A stretch of 48,496 nucleotides of DNA from a bacterium. GTDB taxonomy: Bacteria; Elusimicrobiota; Elusimicrobia; UBA1565; UBA9628. Of this stretch, positions 35,867-43,507 are shown one piece after another (the first letter of the stretch is position 1; every line of letters starts with the position of its first letter). The stretch lies in NCBI GenBank assembly GCA_021819565.1, contig JAKAQV010000001.1, positions 1 to 48,496 on the forward strand. Direction: 5' to 3'. The notes beneath the pieces are model-generated. The model was not told where the DNA came from, did not search any database, and saw only the letters and a program-made list of their open reading frames with translations. A program made the position numbers and the translations under genes.

Positions 35867-36036
35867 TTTTAGAAAAAAAGAGTGAAAATTTTACCGTCAT
35901 ATGCGATGATCGCAATGGCCCTCATCGATATGTATCGGCGCGCCGCTCCGATCAAATCAAGAGCATTCCGGCCGATCCTCGCGGAGGTCGCAGGAGTTTA
36001 ATGAAAAGTTCTTCTTCGCCGAAAATTATGCCGATA

Positions 36037-36591
36037 TCAATCATCCATGATGCCAAACATTCCGAGTTTTGAAGCTTCCTCAAACGAGAATGGAAGCAGG
36101 GTATGCTCGGTATAGAAAGCGTTTTTAAATCGCGAATGAGCGTCGATTTCGGCTCGGCTCAGATCGGCAACCCTGAGGTTGGCTCGGCTAAGGTCGGCTC
36201 CCATAAGCGCCGCTCCGCTCAAATCGGCATACTCAAGGTCGGCGCCCTTCAGGTTCGCGCCGCGTAGATCGGCCTCCAATAAATCGGCGCTATGGAGATC
36301 GAGCCCGTGGAAATCCCCGCATTCGCCGTCCATGAGATCATCGGTTTTGTTATAGCCTTGGACGCCCTCTTTGTTCACGCATGTCCCGGTTTTTGGGTCG
36401 TAATGAAAGCGATCCATCTCTTTTTGAATTTTCTTGACGAGAGTCTGGGCGTGGGCCGCCTTAAGACAGAATTCCTCGCTGATCTTACACCATTCCGGCC
36501 CGACGACTTGCGCCCGTGACGAATGGGCTCCCGCCAGCGAAATAAAGAACATTGAGACAAACCCCAGGACGGCTTTTTTATCGTTTATCAT
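36037..36591 (-). CDS. Secreted pentapeptide-repeat protein
   Basis: The protein is 184 residues from the ATG at 36591, chosen for the Shine-Dalgarno ggagga six bases before it and because the signal peptide starts there (about 1-28, ...SSRAQ). A cysteine-containing helical part follows (four Cys, possibly two disulfides in the periplasm). A pentapeptide-repeat coil of about nine A(D/N)LxX units comes next, for example 'SADLLEADLRGANLKGADLE' (about residues 98-150). The C-terminal cap is short. Function is unknown; the repeats form a quadrilateral beta-helix used for binding. It interrupts the usual nusA-infB order. Confidence 0.83.
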   Translation of the reverse strand: MINDKKAVLGFVSMFFISLAGAHSSRAQVVGPEWCKISEEFCLKAAHAQTLVKKIQKEMDRFHYDPKTGTCVNKEGVQGYNKTDDLMDGECGDFHGLDLHSADLLEADLRGANLKGADLEYADLSGAALMGADLSRANLRVADLSRAEIDAHSRFKNAFYTEHTLLPFSFEEASKLGMFGIMDD

Positions 36592-36754
36592 TTGATCCTC
36601 CGAAGCGTCTTTACCCTGCAGAGTCATCCTACAAACGATTCATGGGATCGGGCCATAGCAGACGCGTAAAATCGGCATGACGCTAGTATGACGGCAGGAA
36701 CGTCTCTAGAACCTCGTCAATGATCCGGATTGCCCAATTCGGGAATGATGGGGA

Positions 36755-37990
36755 TTACGCCTTTTTCTCAAGACTCGCTTTGGCTTTCGCGATAATTTTT
36801 GTCGCCATCTTATCGCTAATTCCTTCCACCTGGGTCAAGGACTCAACGCTGGATTCCGCAAGCTTATGGACGTCAGCCAAACCCGCGCGAGACAATAAAT
36901 CCATCGTCTTAGCGCTTAAACCCTCAATTTGAAGAACAGGTCCTTCCTCCGGCTTTTTTTCTATTTGGGACTTAATCTCGATATTCCAACCAATCAACCG
37001 GGAAGCCAGATCTAAGTTTTGGCCTTCCTTGCCGATGGCAATCGCGAACTGCGATTCCGGAACAAAAGCGATCGCTTTCTTGGCCGCCGCATCGACGATT
37101 TTAACTTGAGAGACCACCGCCGGAGACAAGGCGTTTGAAATCAGCTTCCCAGGTTCATCATTGTGGGCGATTAAATCAATTTTTTCTCCGGCTAGCTCAT
37201 TCATCAAGCTGCGAATTCGAGAGCCGCGCAATCCCACGCAGGCCCCGACCGGATCAATTTGGGGATCGTTGGATTTCACCAAAACCTTCGCTCTAAAGCC
37301 GGGGTCGCGAACGATGGACACAATTGAAATCGTTTTATCTTTAATCTCCGGGACCTCAATCTCAAGCAAGCGCTCCAAGAAAAGAGGGGCCGCCCTGGAC
37401 AAAAGGATCTGCGGAGATTGAGAGGCCCGGTCAACTCTTAAGATGACGCAGCGAACGCTCATTCCGACGTTGTAGCGCTCGCGGCGAATCTGCTCTCGCA
37501 TGGGAATTACGCCTTCCACCTTTCCCAAATCTACGACGATCGTGCGCTCGATAAAACGATGGACCGAACCCACGGTCAACTGGCCTTCTTTGGGCTTGAA
37601 TTCATCGTAAAGCTTATCTCTCTCGGACTCCCGAACCTTTTGGGTCAAAAGCTGTTTCGCGGTCTGGGCCGCGATGCGGGCAAAATCGGCCGCGGGAGCG
37701 GGAAAACGAATTTCATCCCCGATCTGTGCGTCGGATTTTATTTTCCGCGCTTCTTCCAAACTCATTTCCATTTCGGAATCAAGGACAGCATCCACCACTT
37801 TTTTAACGACGCGCGCTTGAAATTGCGCCGTCTCAGGGTCAATATTGGCCTCAATGACGGCGTTTTTGCCGACATATTTTCTCAACGAGCTGACCACCGC
37901 GCTCTCAATCATCTGGAGTATTTCGTTTTTGGGGATGCCCTTATCGCGCTCGATCTGTTCCAAAACAAGTATCAATTCCGATTTAGCCAT
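36755..37990 (-). CDS. nusA: Transcription termination/antitermination factor NusA
   Basis: This 411-residue RNA polymerase and RNA-binding protein has the N-terminal domain 'LILVLEQIERDKGIPKNEIL', an S1 domain ('EGQLTVGSVHRFIERTIVVD'), and KH domains with 'VGACVGLRGSRIRSLMNELA' and 'AIAIGKEGQNLDLASRLIGW'. A C-terminal helix-hairpin-helix segment ('AKTMDLLSRAGLADVHKLAE') follows. It starts two bases after the rimP stop, as usual. Confidence 0.96.
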   Translation of the reverse strand: MAKSELILVLEQIERDKGIPKNEILQMIESAVVSSLRKYVGKNAVIEANIDPETAQFQARVVKKVVDAVLDSEMEMSLEEARKIKSDAQIGDEIRFPAPAADFARIAAQTAKQLLTQKVRESERDKLYDEFKPKEGQLTVGSVHRFIERTIVVDLGKVEGVIPMREQIRRERYNVGMSVRCVILRVDRASQSPQILLSRAAPLFLERLLEIEVPEIKDKTISIVSIVRDPGFRAKVLVKSNDPQIDPVGACVGLRGSRIRSLMNELAGEKIDLIAHNDEPGKLISNALSPAVVSQVKIVDAAAKKAIAFVPESQFAIAIGKEGQNLDLASRLIGWNIEIKSQIEKKPEEGPVLQIEGLSAKTMDLLSRAGLADVHKLAESSVESLTQVEGISDKMATKIIAKAKASLEKKA

Positions 37991-37992
37991 AT

Positions 37993-38454
37993 TTAAATAG
38001 ACAGATGGGCGGCTTCGTTGAGGCGAGCCTCTTCAATCGCGCTGATATTGAAAGAGAAAGTTTTTCCCTCGCACTCGAAAGCCACCTGCCCCTCCTGGCA
38101 TCCCCGAATAATTCCGGAGAAATTTCGACGTCCCTCCAAAGGCTCTTTTAATTGAATCTTGGCGGCCTTGCCGCTAAACCTCTGAAAATCTTTTTCTTTT
38201 TTGATAACGCGGTCGATTCCGGGGGAAGATACTTCGAGCACATAAGAAGCCGACAACGCTTTCGAAGAATCAAGCAGACTGCCGATGCGGTCCGAGAAAT
38301 AGGCACAATCATCCAGAGAAACTCGCGGCGATTTATCGATATAAACCCTCAGAACCCATTGCGAACCTTCCCGGGCATATTCCAAATCCACCAATTCCGC
38401 TCCTTCCTGTTCAAGCAGTGGGCTAATCAGCGTCTCAATTTTTGATAGATCCAT
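37993..38454 (-). CDS. rimP: Ribosome maturation factor RimP
   Basis: The protein is 153 residues from the ATG at 38454; a TTG six codons earlier lies at the foot of a strong hairpin and is less likely. 'GAELVDLEYAREGSQWVLRV' and 'CAYFSDRIGSLLDSSKALSA' with 'YVLEVSSPGIDRVIKKEKDF' are typical of RimP, which acts in 30S assembly. It is the first gene of the rimP-nusA unit. Confidence 0.94.
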   Translation of the reverse strand: MDLSKIETLISPLLEQEGAELVDLEYAREGSQWVLRVYIDKSPRVSLDDCAYFSDRIGSLLDSSKALSASYVLEVSSPGIDRVIKKEKDFQRFSGKAAKIQLKEPLEGRRNFSGIIRGCQEGQVAFECEGKTFSFNISAIEEARLNEAAHLSI

Positions 38455-38470
38455 AATCTGTTCCAAAAGC

Positions 38471-38498
38471 AAGGCCGCTCGAACTCCCGAGCGGCCTT
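38471..38498 (-). other. Perfect GC-rich hairpin in the rimP leader (terminator or attenuator)
   Basis: AAGGCCGCTC at 38471-38480 is exactly complemented by GAGCGGCCTT at 38489-38498, with an eight-base loop. In minus-strand RNA it lies after the reductase gene stop (38528) and just before the rimP start (38454), followed by only a weak T run (ttgctttt). It may end reductase transcripts, or act as an attenuator or RNA control site for rimP-nusA. Confidence 0.6.
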
Positions 38499-38507
38499 AA
38501 GGCTCGT

Positions 38508-38513
38508 ATTATA
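38508..38513 (-). promoter_or_regulatory. Probable -10 element of the rimP-nusA transcript
   Basis: A perfect TATAAT on the minus strand lies between the reductase stop and the rimP leader hairpin. A start near 38501 would give a leader of about 47 bases containing the hairpin. Unlike the others it lacks the extended TG. A second TACAAT is at 38525-38520. Confidence 0.45.
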
Positions 38514-38527
38514 TGTATTATTGTATC

Positions 38528-39433
38528 TTATTTTATGGGCGATTTCCCAAGATTTTCGGCGAAATTATAAAGCGCCTCCTTGATGCCCCTCATCAGAGGA
38601 CCGACATCCTTTTCAAGACGCTCAGTCCTTAGCCCCGCCTTTAAGGGCCGCTTCGCTTTTTGTTTGAGCTCCGAGGTCGGTAATCCTTGAATCAAATTCG
38701 GGTCCAATTTAAGAATCCGCGCCGCCTCTCGGGCAAAATCAAGGCGGGAGACAAAATCAGAACCCGCGGCGTGGAAGATTCCGCGCGCGTCTATTTCAAG
38801 CAACTTCTCTAAGGCCAAGGCCAAATCAGGGGCATAGGTCGGCGTCGCCCATTGATCGGAAGGGACAAGCATCTTCTCTTTTTGAGAAAGCCTTTTGAGC
38901 AACTGCATCGCAAAATTGTTGCCTCCTTCCTGAAAACTATAGACCGTGGTCGTCCGAACCACCAAGTTATTGTCTGAAACTTCTAAAACGGCTTGTTCCC
39001 CCTCAAGCTTGCTTTCCCCGTAAACATTGAGGGGACGGGTCTCAGCGTTTTCATCATAAGGGCCGGAAGTTCCGTCAAAAACATAATCAGTAGAAAGAAA
39101 CACGAGCTTGCCGCCGGGAATTTTTTTCATCTCCCGGGCAATGTCAGCGGGAGATTTTAGATTAATCTGAAAGGCTTTTTCTCGATCGGATTCGCAGCCA
39201 TCGACATTCGTCATAGCCCCGCAGATAATGGCGATGTCCGGGCGAACGCGAGAAACCACCGCCACAGCTTCTCCTTCTTGGGACAAATCAAGAGGCAGGA
39301 GTTCAGAACTCAAGCGAGAAAAACCCGTGCCCATGACCTGATATTTCTCTCCGGAAAAGACCTTAAGACACAAACGCCCTAATTGGCCGGTCGCCCCGAT
39401 AATTAAAACTTTTTTAGTCCGAGAATTAAACAT
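38528..39433 (-). CDS. RmlD-like SDR reductase (dTDP-4-dehydrorhamnose reductase family)
   Basis: This 301-residue extended short-chain dehydrogenase has the cofactor motif 'LIIGATGQLGRLCLKV' at the N-terminus, 'KLVFLSTDYVFDGTSGPYDE' and catalytic Y-x3-K in 'NVYGESKLEGEQAVL'. It falls in the RmlD substrate-binding group, which also includes MAT2B-like proteins. No other rhamnose genes are nearby, so the exact sugar nucleotide is open. The ATG lies six bases after TGTTAGAAT. Confidence 0.85.
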   Translation of the reverse strand: MFNSRTKKVLIIGATGQLGRLCLKVFSGEKYQVMGTGFSRLSSELLPLDLSQEGEAVAVVSRVRPDIAIICGAMTNVDGCESDREKAFQINLKSPADIAREMKKIPGGKLVFLSTDYVFDGTSGPYDENAETRPLNVYGESKLEGEQAVLEVSDNNLVVRTTTVYSFQEGGNNFAMQLLKRLSQKEKMLVPSDQWATPTYAPDLALALEKLLEIDARGIFHAAGSDFVSRLDFAREAARILKLDPNLIQGLPTSELKQKAKRPLKAGLRTERLEKDVGPLMRGIKEALYNFAENLGKSPIK

Positions 39434-39439
39434 CGTTTC

Positions 39440-39448
39440 ATTCTAACA
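39440..39448 (-). promoter_or_regulatory. Extended -10 promoter of the RmlD-like gene
   Basis: Minus-strand TGTTAGAAT ends six bases (gaaacg) before the ATG at 39433, predicting a leaderless mRNA. It is back-to-back with the plus-strand element at 39461-39469. Confidence 0.5.
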
Positions 39449-39460
39449 AATGATTAAATT

Positions 39461-39469
39461 TGATAGTAT
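39461..39469 (+). promoter_or_regulatory. Extended -10 promoter of the 39476 gene
   Basis: TGATAGTAT ends six bases (aaaatc) before the GTG at 39476. An overlapping TATAAA at 39467-39472 is even closer. Either way the start codon coincides with the expected transcription start. Confidence 0.5.
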
Positions 39470-39475
39470 AAAATC

Positions 39476-40309
39476 GTGCTTTGTCTCCTTCTGTATTTTT
39501 TATTTCCCGCCCTAACATCGCCTTTGAAAGCGGGCGCTTTAGGAAGCTCCTCTGACCTCGCCCTCTATTCTCTATGGCCGCAATCTCCCGCTCCTATTCC
39601 CCTGCCCAACCCTTGGAACCGACAAGTCCTTCCGGATTTTTCCCCATCCCCCGCAAAAACTTCCGACTCTAAAAGTCCCGCGGTCTTTGTGCGCCTCAAA
39701 TTAAGCATGAAAACCAAGGAAAGCCTAAAAGATTCTCTGATCGATCTGGGCTCACAAGCGGGGTTTCACCCCGATGCCCGGTTTAATCCCGTGGTAGATG
39801 GACCGTCCCAAAAAGCCTTTATCTGGGGATGGATTCTTCCCTCCAATATTAAGCAGGTGGCCAAACTTCCAACGGTCGAGAAAATATCCTTTTCCGATCA
39901 CAAGCGCGAAGCCATGTCCCCTTCTTCTCAAGAAACCCTCATCGTCGGGCTCGAGGTCAATTCCTCTGTCTCTCAAACCCTGTCGGAGGATCTTCCCCGA
40001 ATCGTCAAAAATACCGAGTTTAAAGTCCAAAAAACAATCGGATATCAACCCATTCCCCAATCCGATAAAATCGCCATCCTCTTCTTAGGAAAAATTTCGA
40101 TATCCAATATCGACAAACTTCTCAATCAACGAAATGTCGTGAAGGTATTGCCGCTCATGTCGCAGTCCAAAAGCGTTTCTCTCAGCAAGGTCAAAAACCC
40201 ATTGCCTCCTGCTGTAAGCGCGGTGGACCAATTAATGTTTTGGGGCGGAGCCGCGGGGCTCTTGATTGGGGGTTGTTTGTTCTATCTGTTAAGACTCATA
40301 AGTTCATAA
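39476..40309 (+). CDS. Membrane-anchored protein with a duplicated ~70-residue domain, unknown function
   Basis: This 277-residue protein starts at a GTG. It has a signal peptide or anchor (about 1-20), a proline-rich stretch (about 34-65), and two similar domains at about 69-139 and 154-227. A membrane helix (about 254-273) closes it. The domains share a beta-alpha-beta-beta-alpha-beta-like pattern and end alike: 'LPSNIKQVAKLPTVEKISF' and 'SISNIDKLLNQRNVVKVLPL'. They resemble ferredoxin-like inhibitor I9/propeptide folds, but I do not recognise the family. It is followed after six bases by ftsX and stands where ftsE is usually found, so a role with FtsX or the peptidoglycan machinery is an inference from context. 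Confidence 0.7.
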   Translation: MLCLLLYFLFPALTSPLKAGALGSSSDLALYSLWPQSPAPIPLPNPWNRQVLPDFSPSPAKTSDSKSPAVFVRLKLSMKTKESLKDSLIDLGSQAGFHPDARFNPVVDGPSQKAFIWGWILPSNIKQVAKLPTVEKISFSDHKREAMSPSSQETLIVGLEVNSSVSQTLSEDLPRIVKNTEFKVQKTIGYQPIPQSDKIAILFLGKISISNIDKLLNQRNVVKVLPLMSQSKSVSLSKVKNPLPPAVSAVDQLMFWGGAAGLLIGGCLFYLLRLISS

Positions 40310-40315
40310 TCTTCA

Positions 40316-41074
40316 ATGAAAAGGCGTTTCTCTGCGGCTTTTTTGCTTGGAATCATTCTCGGTCTCGGGGGAGAAACTCTTCTTCTATCAAAAACCGCCT
40401 CCGGGAATTTCGCCGATAATTTGAGGAAAGATTTTCGCGTGCTTTTCTTTATGCCGGAAAAATCCTTGCCGCAGACACTTTTAAACGCTCAAAAATCAGT
40501 GGGCGAAATACCCGGAACCCAATCCTCCATTTTAATTTCTCCCAAAAAAGCTCTCTCTATTCTCCAAAAAGAAGATCCGGAATTAGCGCAAAATCTTTCT
40601 TTCTTGACCGCCAATCCAATAGAGCCAATGATCGAAGCGACTCTAAACAAGGACGGCCTTCTCTCTTTTGAATCCTGGATATCTCAAGCCGCCGCTCTGC
40701 AAAAATGGACCGAAATACGCTATCAGCCGGAAGAGCTCAAATCTATTTTAAGACTGGGATTATATCTGCGTTTCCTGACCGTGGCGCTGACCGCTCTTTT
40801 ATGCCTTTCTTCTCTTCTGCTAGTTTTAGGAGTGCTTTTTCCTCTCATCGTTTTCTCAAAGCGCTCTCCGCATAAGATGCTTGAGCTTCTTTCTCTTAGC
40901 GCGAAGACTTTCGGGGTTTGCCTTATCGGCGTTTGTATCGGCGGAATTTTCTCCGCCGCTTTTGCCTGGCCCTTGGGCCGAACCGTAGAGTGGTGGAGGT
41001 GGCCCACCCTGTTGACTCAAGCGATCTTCATTCTTCCAACCGCCCTTGCCGGCGCGATTCTATGCGTTTGGTAA
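40316..41074 (+). CDS. ftsX: FtsX-like cell-division membrane protein
   Basis: This 252-residue protein has FtsX topology: one helix near the N-terminus (about 6-24), a periplasmic domain, then three helices (about 146-170, 193-217, 228-250). The extracellular part carries the weak FtsX signature 'ANPIEPMIEATLNKDG' followed by 'KWTEIRYQPEELKSIL'. With FtsE it would control septal amidases through an EnvC-type protein, which is encoded next. FtsE is not adjacent. The stop lies 13 bases inside the next gene. It is shorter and more divergent than typical FtsX (about 300 residues). Confidence 0.75.
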   Translation: MKRRFSAAFLLGIILGLGGETLLLSKTASGNFADNLRKDFRVLFFMPEKSLPQTLLNAQKSVGEIPGTQSSILISPKKALSILQKEDPELAQNLSFLTANPIEPMIEATLNKDGLLSFESWISQAAALQKWTEIRYQPEELKSILRLGLYLRFLTVALTALLCLSSLLLVLGVLFPLIVFSKRSPHKMLELLSLSAKTFGVCLIGVCIGGIFSAAFAWPLGRTVEWWRWPTLLTQAIFILPTALAGAILCVW

Positions 41075-42168
41075 TCATCTCGTGGCTATTTTTATCTCCC
41101 GCCGCCCACGCCAAACCCCTTAGCCGAAAACTGGGCGAGATCAAAAAAGAAATTCTTGAAACCAGAAGGGAAATCCGCCATTACCAAAAAACGGAAATCC
41201 GCTTAAAAAAAGATTCTGAATTTCTCAAGCGAAAGCATTTGACCAATCAAAAAATGCTTGAGCGCTTAAACAAACTGGAAACCTCCGTCAAAAACAAGGA
41301 GCAGGATCTCGCCCTTCAATTAAAATCCCTGCAAGAGGATTCCAATTTCTGGTCCGAAGAATTGAAAAAAAATATCCGGGCTTATTTTTCCGATATCGAA
41401 ACCGGTCGAGGATATCAAAGCGTCGATTTTCTTCAGCAGGAACAATTCTTGCGTTTTTCTCTCATCAATGATTCTGTCATGCTCAAGGCGCTCAGCGGAA
41501 GCGCTCGAAAGACCGTCCAGGCCAAGCAGAAAACGGATGCGGTCAAAGAGGGAATTATCGCGCAAAGCCAAAAAGCCATCGCCCAAAACAAAAAACTCTC
41601 AGCCTCCTTTTCCCGCGAACAATCCCTAATCCAAAGCGTCTCCGAGAAAAAATCCGAGGCGTTAAAAAGAGAAAAGAAATTAGAAGAGTCGGAAAAGGCC
41701 CTGACACTCTTATTAAAAAAATTCAACCGACGAAGAAAAACGCGCCCCATCAGAAAAATTTATCGTCCGCGCCCGGTCATAGGCCCCCATTCCCTCTCCT
41801 GGCCCGCGCGCGGCAAAGTTATTGATTTCTTTGGAAAGGAGAAAAATCCCGAGCTGGGAACCTGGGTGATTCATCAGGGAATACTCCTTGAAACTTCCCC
41901 TCATTCGCCGGTCCATAATGTCGCCCTAGGCCGGGTTATCTTTGCCGGGCCTTTTCGCTCTTATGGACAAATCGTGATTGTCGACTGCGGCCATGAATTT
42001 TTCGCCATCTACGGGCATCTCGGGTCCATTCTCGCGAAAACCGGGGAAATGGTGGGGCGAGGACAAATCATTGGGACCAGCTCTTTGAACCCGCGCTCTG
42101 GAAATTTATATTTTGAGCTTCGGCAAGGAACGACCGCGCTTAACCCGCTTGGCTGGTTGAAAAAATAA
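41062..42168 (+). CDS. envC: EnvC-like murein hydrolase activator (degenerate LytM/M23 protein)
   Basis: The protein is 368 residues from the ATG at 41062, where a signal peptide starts (...SPAAHA-KP). A long coiled coil (about 20-225) leads to a C-terminal LytM fold (about 250-368). The catalytic residues are mostly lost. The usual H-x3-D is 'HQGILLE', without the Asp. The usual HLHFE is 'NLYFELRQG', without either His. This matches the inactive LytM domain of EnvC ('LYFEIRRQG'), which activates amidases instead of cutting peptidoglycan. It overlaps ftsX by 13 bases, the known EnvC partner. Confidence 0.85.
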   Translation: MRLVIISWLFLSPAAHAKPLSRKLGEIKKEILETRREIRHYQKTEIRLKKDSEFLKRKHLTNQKMLERLNKLETSVKNKEQDLALQLKSLQEDSNFWSEELKKNIRAYFSDIETGRGYQSVDFLQQEQFLRFSLINDSVMLKALSGSARKTVQAKQKTDAVKEGIIAQSQKAIAQNKKLSASFSREQSLIQSVSEKKSEALKREKKLEESEKALTLLLKKFNRRRKTRPIRKIYRPRPVIGPHSLSWPARGKVIDFFGKEKNPELGTWVIHQGILLETSPHSPVHNVALGRVIFAGPFRSYGQIVIVDCGHEFFAIYGHLGSILAKTGEMVGRGQIIGTSSLNPRSGNLYFELRQGTTALNPLGWLKK

Positions 42169-42169
42169 T

Positions 42170-43507
42170 ATGATGATAGAGATGATCCGCTTAGACAAAA
42201 TGAGCCGAACCCTCCTGATTATTTCTTTTTTCGCCGCGACTCTTTGTCTGCCCGCCCAAAGCCAGGTCGTTGTCTCCTCCGCTTCTCAGCAGGGGCTTTC
42301 CGGAGACGAGACCTACAAGAAAATTAAAACCTTGGTCGATGTCCTCCATTACATTCGCGAAGACTATGTCGATCCGGTTTCAACCAAGCAATTAATGGAC
42401 GGAGCTTTATCGGGCATGGTTGACACACTGGATCCTTTCTCTCAATATCTGGGCGTTGAAGCGGCCGGAGAAATGGACACCGAAACCAAGGGGAATTTTG
42501 ACGGGGTCGGGCTTCAGCTCAATGTCGATGGAGATTGGCTCACGGTCATTACCCCGATCCCGGGAACCCCCGCCTACAGCGCTGGCATCTTGCCGGGAGA
42601 TCGTTTGTCGGCGGTCAACGGGCAAAGCACCAAGGATGAAACGCTCAATCAGATTCAAAAAGATCTTCGGGGAAAGCCCGGCAGCCAGGTCGCCTTGACG
42701 GTGTTGCGAAAAGTTCCGGAGGGAAATTCCGAAATCTGGAAGCCCCTGAATTTTACGGTCGAAAGAAAAAAAATAAAAATAGAAAGCGTTCACTCTCAGA
42801 TGCTTCCCAATCAGATCGGATATATCCGAATCGTGGAATTTAACGCCAACACCGCCCGAGACACCTTGACGGCTCTTAATTCTTTGAAAAAACAAGGGAT
42901 GACGAGTCTTATTTTGGATCTCAGAAATAATCCTGGCGGGCTTTTGTCCTCCGCCGTTCAGATTGCCTCATACTTCCTAGCCGGGAAAAAGTTAATCGTC
43001 TACACGCAGGGAAGAAAACCCGACGACCGCGAGGAATTTAGAAGCTTTGAGACCGCCCCATTTCCCGATCTTCCGATGATCGTTTTAGTCAACGGCGGAT
43101 CCGCCTCAGCGGCCGAAATCGTTTCCGGAGCGCTTCAAGACAATCACCGCGCTCTATTGGTCGGCATGCGCACCTATGGAAAAGCCAGTGTCCAATCCAT
43201 CATCCCGCTCGATGACGGCTCCAGCCTTCGCCTGACGATCGCTCGTTACTATACCCCGTCCGGGCGTTCGATTCAGCGCAACGAGACAAACCACACCGGA
43301 GGAATTTTGCCCGACATTATCGTCAAGGTTCCTCCCGATATTGAAGCCAAACTTTACGATCAGTGGGATATGATTTACGCGAAAAATCAAAAACCTCACT
43401 CCCTGGTCAAGAAAAAATACCGCGTTCCGGACAAAATTCTCGACCGCGCCGAAGAAATTCTCAAAGCCCGCAGCATTTTAGGAACGCAAGGAAACGCCGC
43501 CCCTTGA
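42170..43507 (+). CDS. ctpA: C-terminal processing peptidase (S41, CtpA/Prc family)
   Basis: This 445-residue exported serine protease has an N-terminal signal (about 12-32). An N-terminal helical part with 'LVDVLHYIREDYVDPVSTKQ' is followed by a PDZ domain ('GVGLQLNVDGDWLTVITPIP'). The S41 core has the catalytic serine in 'VNGGSASAAEIVSGALQD' and the lysine in 'TYGKASVQSIIPL'. It cleaves envelope proteins near their C-termini and often controls peptidoglycan hydrolases. Placement directly after ftsX/envC is common in many phyla. The stop overlaps the tsaD TTG. Confidence 0.94.
   Translation: MMIEMIRLDKMSRTLLIISFFAATLCLPAQSQVVVSSASQQGLSGDETYKKIKTLVDVLHYIREDYVDPVSTKQLMDGALSGMVDTLDPFSQYLGVEAAGEMDTETKGNFDGVGLQLNVDGDWLTVITPIPGTPAYSAGILPGDRLSAVNGQSTKDETLNQIQKDLRGKPGSQVALTVLRKVPEGNSEIWKPLNFTVERKKIKIESVHSQMLPNQIGYIRIVEFNANTARDTLTALNSLKKQGMTSLILDLRNNPGGLLSSAVQIASYFLAGKKLIVYTQGRKPDDREEFRSFETAPFPDLPMIVLVNGGSASAAEIVSGALQDNHRALLVGMRTYGKASVQSIIPLDDGSSLRLTIARYYTPSGRSIQRNETNHTGGILPDIIVKVPPDIEAKLYDQWDMIYAKNQKPHSLVKKKYRVPDKILDRAEEILKARSILGTQGNAAP

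Noticed and set aside
35906-36072. Two small plus-strand frames in tandem (31 and 23 codons) with a TAATG junction and an upstream ggaggt
   Set aside because: The second lies on the opposite strand to the pentapeptide gene end. Neither resembles a protein, and the ggaggt sits inside the first frame. Chance is the simpler reading, though RNA data could change this.
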